DNA of 64,000 nt, from the NCBI GenBank assembly GCA_947095535.1, contig OX352773.1, positions 109,623,950 to 109,687,949 of the forward strand. Direction: 5' to 3'. The position numbers were made by a program, and so were the translations under genes. Origin of the DNA: Poecilobothrus nobilitatus (lineage: Eukaryota; Arthropoda; Insecta; Diptera; Dolichopodidae). Of the stretch, positions 56,160 to 64,000 are shown piece after piece (position 1 is the first letter of the stretch; the number at the start of each line of letters is the position of its first letter). The notes below the pieces were generated by a model. That model worked only from the letters and a program-made list of their open reading frames with translations, made no database searches and was not told the DNA's origin.

Positions 56160-57235
56160 GTACTGATGAACAGTTTGATTAAAATTTATTGCGTGTGTTT
56201 GCTTGCTGATTTTTCCTTTGTTGTTGATTTTTTGCGATGGAACAACCTCTATAACTTGCAGGGTGGACAATTTGCACCACGACAATTAACACATTTAAAA
56301 ATTGTTGTTCTTTTTTTAATGTGCAAGCTGATGTCGCGTCTTTTCCAGCGCATTTTACACAGACAAAATCCTCGTTACAATATGCCTGTGTGTGACCGAA
56401 AGCTTGACATCGTTTGCATTGTGGTATAAGTGTTGACTTTTTTCTCAGTGGTTTAATTTTAACTACTATACTCATTATAAAAGTGATTCTATAGATTTTT
56501 TCTAAGTTTTCTTGGTTATGAAATGTGAGCATAAATAATGGTAAGCCCCTTTTTTTAGTTGTTATAGCACCAGTACTATCCTCACATTTTTCTGTTTTAA
56601 TAATATTAACTGCTTCTAGAATTTTGAATCCCTTTTCTTTCAAATCTTCAACTATATCATTAACATTGCAAGAAGGGTGTAATCCTCTCACCATTATTTT
56701 AATTGACCTAGAATTTTTGTTCTCGTATATGTGCCATTGTACTTCTTTTTTGGACAATTCCTTAGTTATTATCCTATACGCATTACCATTTCCTACGTTA
56801 ATCTTCCAAACATTATTGTTGAGCGATTTGTACTTACATTCCTTGTTTGTTGTTTGGTTGATAATATTTTTTAGTTCATTAATATATGCAATACCCGAAA
56901 ACATTATAGGTGGTGGTAATATGTTAATATGTTTTCCCGGTATTTTTTTTGTTAGAGGTTTTATTTTCGGGTGTTCCGGATGCTGCCGTTGCATATATTT
57001 CAGGACTAGCTTCAGTTTTATGTTTTTCTGTTTTCCTCATTAGGATCCAGGCGGTTTCTCTTGAAAGCTCTTCCTCATCAGTTTCATAGGTAGTTGGTGT
57101 AGGTGGCCTTTTTTTCATCCATATGAGTCATTTTTTCATCTAGAGCTTTAATATGTTGCTGTAATATACTTACCGTTTCTTCCAGTTGTTTTCTAGCTTG
57201 TACTTCTTTTTGTCAAATAATTTATAAAATGTACA
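56160..57235 (-). pseudogene. J2 ORF1 (Gag-like RNA-binding protein)
   Basis: The N-terminal coiled-coil stretch (EVQARKQLEETVSILQQHIK, ~57,210-57,130) leads into MKKRPPTPTTYETDEEELSR (57,118) and then, in another frame, a 271-codon block with KYKSLNNNVWKINVGNGNAY, IKIMVRGLHPSCNVNDIVED (RRM-like) and two intact zinc knuckles (CKRCQAFGHTQAYC and CVKCAGKDATSAC). The third knuckle is frameshifted (NHPASYRGC split). The sequence ends close to 56,160, after which LINE B 5' sequence follows. Confidence 0.8.
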
Positions 57236-57247
57236 AAAAGGAGGAAG

Positions 57248-58882
57248 AATACAGTTGCCTTTGTAAACTTTTAGATACCCGTACGAACCGTTAGTATATT
57301 CACAGCCTGTCACTCTGCTTACAATATTATTTTTTTAATATTTTAGTATTTTAAAATAATTTGGGTGAATTTTATAATTTCTAGAACTATGGGTTGTACA
57401 TATATTCAAACTACATGTTTATACATTCTTCAAAAGCAGATTCTAACCTTCCACATAACGATTATCAATCCAAAACTTTTTCAAATATTCTATAGTACCA
57501 TTTAAAACTAAGCGGTAAATGTATAATGAATTACAAAATAGTAAATATAATTTTAAATATTATATTATATTATTGCGCACATATATATATATTGTTATAA
57601 ATATATCGTCATACATTGCAATATTTCTTTAAAAATATTTCCATTCATAGAATAATTTCTTATAAGTACAATAAAATACATATATGTTTATGTAAATACG
57701 GCGTGTAAATACATACATCTATACTCTTATCATTCATTCATCAGTGACATATACGATATGTAAATAAACATGATATTATATAAGTATGTATGTATGTCAA
57801 TATCATATAAATAAAAATTCTTCAAGCAACCGTTATGTTGTTCATTTATTTACATTTCTTTGTACTAAGCATTATATCCTCAACAATTTCAAATTATCGA
57901 GTAAAACAAAATGCAAAAATTCGTTAAAAAAATTTGTTAGAAAATTTGAAAAAAATCAAGTAACACTTTCATCAATTATAAAGTAACCCTATATTATTAA
58001 AAAAAGTTGTTAACAGAAATAAGAGTATAATGTTGAAGCTTTAATTTTTATGTATTACTTCAAAAAAATTTTAACAGGTGTTCAAATTACAGGTGTTTAA
58101 AAATAGGCAATTTTCAGTTTTTGAACTCTCAAAGCTTCTAAACGGGGGGTGATACAAAAAAATTTTTTGAAATGACTCATACTTATTTTCAAAGATCTAA
58201 CTCCTGTCAAAATTTCAATTTAAAACCGTTTAGAAGATAGAAGGGTTAAAGGATTTTGCAATAATTCACTTTCGTATAACTGTAAATTAAGACACCGTAT
58301 AGCACAAGTATATATTTATTATATACATGTTTGAAGAACTCATAATAGCTAACTCATAATAGCTATATACGTATCATTTGGAATTCAGATTGAAGATATA
58401 CCTTATAGATATTGTGTTACAACAATTTAAATATAGAGATTTTTCGAACTTTGGGGAGCTGTAGCTCTTTAACGGGTGGGGCTACAGAAAAATTAATATT
58501 ATCATAAAATTAATATTTTTATGATATCTATCAGCAGTTAAAATTTGATGGCTCTATTTCAAAAAAATTGTGGAGATCTAAAAGTTAGTTGTTCGGGAGC
58601 TACCCGAAGTTTTGGTAGCTCCCAAACTTCGGAACTCAACCAAAAAAAGTAGGGAACCTACAAATTGTTCCCAGAATATTTTGTGTAAAATTCAAGATTC
58701 TAGTTTTCTTAGTTTTTGAGTTAGCGTGCTGACGGACGGGCGGACGGACGGACATGGCTTAATCGACTCAGAATTTTTTTCTGATCCGATCCATACCTTT
58801 GAAGGTACATCTAGCTCGCTTATTTCAAGGTGTTACAAACGGAAGAGTAATTTTATTATACCCGATACTATCGTACAGGTAT
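57248..58882 (-). mobile_element. Helentron-associated repeat, copy 3 (most complete)
   Basis: Inverted relative to copies 1 and 2. Read on the minus strand: ATACCTGTACGA (58,871-58,882), near-palindrome, GTTTGTAACACC, GAGCTAGATGTACC, GTCCGTCCGCCCGTCC, GCACGCTAACTCAAAAA, internal blocks and finally TTCGTACGGGTAT (57,275-57,287) plus a small AGTT/AACT hairpin (57,253-57,269). About 1.63 kb, no coding capacity. It abuts the 5' end of J2. Confidence 0.8.
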
Positions 58883-58985
58883 AAAAAATGATTTAAATAA
58901 AAAACATTAGTTGTATTATAATGCAATACAATAAATGTGCTATGTTTAAAATTATATCATAATTAAAAAAAGAAAAGTTTTTTTG
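58883..58985. other. Short AT-rich spacer
   Basis: Between the Helentron-like repeat and the 3' end of LINE D; nothing recognised. Confidence 0.4.
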
Positions 58986-58999
58986 CTTTAGTAAGAATT

Positions 59000-61740
59000 A
59001 ATTGTCTACTAAGGTCATTGAATTGGAAAAATATAGTTGTACAATGTATTTGACAGTATTTCTGGAGATAGATGTAGAATAGAGATGACTAATTTTGTTA
59101 AAAGTAGTACAACATCTATTAATGGGTTCATTTCTACCGTACTCTGTATTATGTTTGTAATCCATTAAAAATTTAGTATTTCTAGTTTGTCTAACACTAT
59201 CGTAAAGTCTAAACTTGTTATTAAGAGATTGGATACAAATACTTATTATTCAAAATATCAAAAGTAAAGTATGATGACAATAGTTGTCTCATAAAAATAA
59301 AGAAAGCAAGTTTAATGAATTAAGTCTTGTAGTGTAACTAGGTAACTAGGGTTATATTGATTCCTTAATGCAAACAAAATAAATTGCTTTTGAACTGAAC
59401 GATTCTATTGGAATGAACTGCAAAAGCTGGATCCCAAACAATGTTACCGTATTCTAAGATAGATCGAACTAAGAAACAATAAAGAGATTTTGTCACAGCT
59501 AAGTCGCTAAATTTTTTAGGTCTTCTCTTAATGAAACCTAACATTTTATTAGCCTTTGAAACTACTATGTCATAGTGAAGATTATAATTAAGTTTACTAT
59601 CGAGAAGAATTCCTAAATCAGTAATGTTAAAAGCCCTTTCAAGAGTTACATTATCTATTTTGTAGTCATATATTAAAGCAGACTGTTTACGTGTAAAGCT
59701 AATAACCTTACATTTCTGTATGTTGAGTTCTAATTTATTTGACGTGAACCAAGCTTGTAACACTGATAAGCTTGATTGAAGTTTAGCTGCATCAGAATTA
59801 TCTTTGAACACTTGATATATTTTTAGCTCATCAGCAAACGAAATGTGAGGTATATTGTTTAGATGGCTTAATGCCTAGCTTGTGGTACACCGGAAGTGAC
59901 CCCGATGGTGTTGGATAATACACCACGAAATTTAACATTTTGAGTTCTTTCTGAAAGATAATTATTAAGCCACCCAAGAAATGAACCCGAAATATCAAAA
60001 GTTGATAGTTTGTTTAGCAAAGTGAAGTGCTACACGATCGGAAGCTTTGCTAAAATCAGTTTAAATTGTATCAACTTGGTACCCTTTCTCCATTTTATTC
60101 AGGATTTCAGATGTATAAACCATCAGGTTCGTTGTAGTTGAACGACCTTTTCTGAAACCATGTTGTTGTTCATTTAGTTTTGCATTTATGATAGGAGTAA
60201 TTCTATCAACAACAATTTTTTAAAATAATTTAAGTATAGTCGAAAGGATTGCTATACCTCGATAATTTTGCACCGATGCTCTATCCCCTTTTTTAAAAAT
60301 AGGGGTTAAGTGGGAGGATTTCCACTTTTGTGGGAAAATCCCAATTGAAAGTGACTTATTGAAAATAAAATGAAGAGGGAAGATTAGACTGTGAGAGCAA
60401 TTATGTAAAAAGATTGGAGGAATTAAGTCCGGACCAGCACCCTTTTTTATATCAAGGTTCAAAATTGCTTCAAGAATATCGTTTTCAGAAAGATACACGT
60501 CTGTAAATAGCAAAATTGAACTATTAGATAAGGAGTTAGTCGAAGTGGTAACTGGTGCTGTTGGACGATAAACTTGTTGAAGATGATCAGAAAAGAAGTT
60601 ACAAATTTCTTTTGGGCAATCAGAAACCACATTGTCTTTTGACATCATTGAATTGGGATACCCAAATAATTTCCGTTTTGTGTTAACAAAATCAAAGAAT
60701 TTTTTAGGATCAGTAACAAGTTTGTTGCCAATATCCGTGACATATTTTTCATATGCTGCATTGGCTTTTTGTTTAAGTTCAATTGCAAGTTGCTTATACA
60801 TATTGAATAAGTCGTCGCATCGTGCTTGATGATGTTTAAGTTTTTTGTATATTTTATTGCGCCAATTTCTCAGTTCCCAAGATTATTCAGTTAGAATAAG
60901 ATCTCTATCTACCTATGGTTCTGCTGTTTTATGCTTTTTGCGAATTTAGGAACAAAGGCATCAATAATTTGAAACAGATTTGAGTAAAAGCTAGAGATTA
61001 GTAAATTGATATCCTGTTGAACTAACAGTTAGTGCCATGTGAGTAATGACAAAGCATAATTAATACTTTGATAGTCAGCATTAAAAAAATCGTATACAAT
61101 TTCATTATTGTAATATTTGGCCGAGAGTGGGATAGAAGTGGAGGACTCGAAAATAAGTGACGTTATGATGAGCAGAGTTGGTAAAAAGATTATCAACATC
61201 ATCAGCGAGTTTAATCGACACTCTATTATATGCATTTTAAAATGCAAGATCTAACCACTTATTATTACTATTAGGATAACTGATAATTTGTTGTAAATCA
61301 TTATCGTAGAACTCGCTAATAAGACCGAAGTCAATTTCGTCATGAAAGTTAACCGGTAATAACAAATTATCAGCGTCGTCAACAATAAAAGAAGTAGTAG
61401 TATGAGAAATTGTCAGAGTTCGGAGGGAAATAAACAATACCTAGTTATAAATTATTTGTACCTAAATTTATTTTAATAAATTGATGATCGAAAGATTAAC
61501 GTGTACCAGTGATTAATGGTACACTAGATAAGTTATTCTTTACAGCAAGTAGAACACCACCTCCTCGCGAACAATTTGTAGATAGATAATCACGATCCTT
61601 TCTGTAAATGGACCAATTACCATCAAGAATTTCCTCGCTTGTAAACGATTCGTTGAGCCATGTTTCAGTTAAAACTAATACACTGAAATTACACGACTTG
61701 GCATCAACAAAAAGCTTCTTGAGCTTGCCTCTCATACGAC
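59000..61740 (-). pseudogene. LINE D ORF2 (endonuclease and reverse transcriptase)
   Basis: Endonuclease start: MRGKLKKLFVDAKSCNFSVL, VLTETWLNESFTSEEI, RDYLSTNCSRGGGVLLAVKN (61,735-61,500), then QIISYPNSNNKWLDLAF. RT part 60,801-60,220: ILNLDIKKGAGPDLIPPIFL, FPQKWKSSHLTPIFKKGDRA, VQNYRGIAILSTILKLF. At 59,827-59,838 the catalytic box reads FADE instead of FADD. 59,811-59,365 gives NKLELNIQKCKVISFTRKQS, FNITDLGILLDSKLNYNLHY, LVRSILEYGNIVWDPAFAVH. The C-terminal NEPINRCCTTFNKISHLY lies near 59,100. Several frameshifts. Confidence 0.85.
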
Positions 61741-61869
61741 TACAATTGTGGTAAACGTTTCAAAGTTGTTTATGTTGTTGAAAGCTTAAGAGGTTTTTTT
61801 AGAGTAAGTAACATTAGATAAAGAGATAAGATTTGAAGTTTGGTTGAAACTTGAGTAATTACTTAAAGT

Positions 61870-63043
<1,174 letters not shown>

Positions 63044-63060
<17 letters not shown>

Positions 63061-63141
63061 AACTATCGGTAAATTATTTGAACAATTACAGACCTATTTC
63101 CTTACTGCCAACTATAGGTAAATTATTTGAAAAATTAATAA
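63044..63141 (+). repeat. 49-bp tandem duplication at the start of LINE E
   Basis: CTATTTC(T/C)TTACTGCCAACTAT begins at 63,044 and 63,093, with AAATTATTTGAA in both units. 49 is not a multiple of 3, so the frame is broken. It encodes the RT segment around RPISLLPTIGKLFE. Confidence 0.9.
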
Positions 63142-64000
63142 AAACTGGAATGTTGAATTTTCTATTAGAAATCAAATTTTTTAACAGTAAATAATATGGT
63201 TTTTTTGCCAGGCAAATCTACAGAAGAAGCTATCTTAAAATTATGTTCTGAACTACATACAATTTTAAATGAAAATAATAACACTGTTGCTTTGTTCATC
63301 GATATAACCAAAGCTTTTGATACTATTGACCACTGCATTCTTATTAAAAAACTTAAAAACGCATGTTTTAGAGGTTTTGCACTTGATTTTTGATTTGTTA
63401 TTTAAAAGATAGAAAACGGCGATTTAAGTTAAAAAACAACTTTAGCGAAATCAACAATATTAACATTGGCGTACCACAAGGTTCTGTAATGGGTCCGTTG
63501 TTGTTTCTAATATATATTAACTCTCTTTTTTCACAACCGTTAAAAGGAAAAATCGCTGGTTTCGCTGATGACTGCGATCTAGTATACAGTGATAAAAACG
63601 TGGATTTGGTTAAACAATCTTTGGAATATGACTCAAACTTACTTAAAAATTGGTTTTCATGCCATAAGCTTATTATAAGTGACAAAACTAAATTAATTGT
63701 ATTCAGTTTAAGAAATTCTAAGCTATACGACATTAATATTAAGTTTCATAATGGTGATTGTCCTTTGTCTATGGGTGATAATGGATTAAACTTTTGCTTG
63801 AACGCCCCAGTTTTGCATAACTCCTGCTCAAAACATTGCTTTTATATTGAGTCGGTATCCAATTATAAATATTTAGGTGTAACTATAGATAAGAATTTAA
63901 ACTGGAAATCTCATATTGACAAGTTGTACAAATATTTACTTTTATGCATAAGAAAATTCTATTCGCTAAGGCAATATTGCTCTAGAAAACTTTTGTTAAA
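63062..64000 (+). pseudogene. CR1-like LINE E reverse transcriptase, continues past the window
   Basis: 5'-truncated RT. Reads ISLLPTIGKLFEKLIKTGML, YGFLPGKSTEEAILKLCSEL (one stop before it), NTVALFIDITKAFDTIDHCI. After a frameshift near 63,390 it is open for ~200 codons to the window edge: INIGVPQGSVMGPLLFLIYI, KIAGFADDCDLVYSDKNVDL (catalytic Asp pair intact), LLKNWFSCHKLIISDKTKLI, YKYLGVTIDKNLNWKSHIDK, IRKFYSLRQYCSRKLLL. Similar to LINE C (SLFNQP/SLFSQP, FADD-LG/CD). The 3' end lies outside the window. Confidence 0.85.

Larger units (their letters stand above)
42108..57235 (-). mobile_element. Jockey-clade LINE J2, split by LINE A and LINE B and partly duplicated
   Basis: Three minus-strand blocks are colinear with one jockey element: ORF1 (56,160-57,235), the ORF1 end plus endonuclease (45,680-46,748; start duplicated at 50,210-50,578), and RT plus an A-tail (42,108-43,565). 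LINE A (43,570-45,675) sits between endonuclease and RT; LINE B sits between the ORF1 parts. The A-tail is the T-run 42,108-42,124. One element is the simplest reading, but two different jockey copies cannot be excluded. Confidence 0.65.

Overview
This is an AT-rich stretch of animal nuclear DNA, almost certainly from an insect and probably a fly (Diptera). The evidence is a spliced exon of an ionotropic glutamate receptor, jockey-type and CR1-like LINEs, a gypsy/errantivirus-type LTR element with an env-like reading frame, DINE-1/Helentron-style repeats carrying GTCC microsatellites, and a Maverick/Polinton. There is no bacterial-type gene organisation. Nearly all recognisable coding sequence belongs to decayed mobile elements. 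The only host gene piece I am confident of is the receptor exon at 4904-5097 (minus strand).

Layout, left to right. 1-2443: end of a Helitron-like element with a ~146-bp satellite and a hairpin plus CTAGT terminus. 2.4-6.2 kb: AT-rich DNA around the receptor exon. 6.2-7.3 kb: an internally deleted LINE (family A). 8.0-13.55 kb: a broken errantivirus-like element (gag, protease, RT, RNase H, integrase, env), whose env is split by a Helentron-like repeat (11.7-13.0 kb). A second copy of that repeat lies at 13.8-14.7 kb and a third, inverted, at 57.2-58.9 kb. 15-24 kb: mostly non-coding, with a tRNA-like relic, a THAP-like fragment, a ~0.6-kb tandem duplication whose second copy is split by another Helentron-like element with a ~147-bp array (18.3-20.3 kb), and a Helitron-related repeat (22.8-24.15 kb).

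24,174-41,332 reads as one ancient Polinton/Maverick bounded by inverted termini and an imperfect 6-bp target duplication. It still shows a DDE integrase with chromodomain, two conserved Polinton proteins, a parvovirus-type phospholipase A2-like protein, an adenovirus-type cysteine protease, a probable capsid-associated N-terminus and a PolB relic. A jockey element (J1), a CR1-like LINE (C) and a LINE A fragment sit inside it.

42.1-57.2 kb is a nested structure. A jockey element (J2, minus strand) appears split by a LINE A copy (43.57-45.68 kb) and by a CR1-like LINE (B). A ~3.8-4.0 kb segment covering the J2/LINE B junction was then tandemly duplicated (46,376-50,209 and 50,210-54,237). 59-63 kb holds another LINE (D, minus) whose ORF1 contains a large ATT/AAT microsatellite reading as poly-asparagine. 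LINE E (plus) runs off the right edge.

The genes do not form a pathway; the window is a layered record of transposition, deletion, template switching and duplication. Domain calls come from reading motifs by eye and all element boundaries are approximate unless a precise terminus is described.
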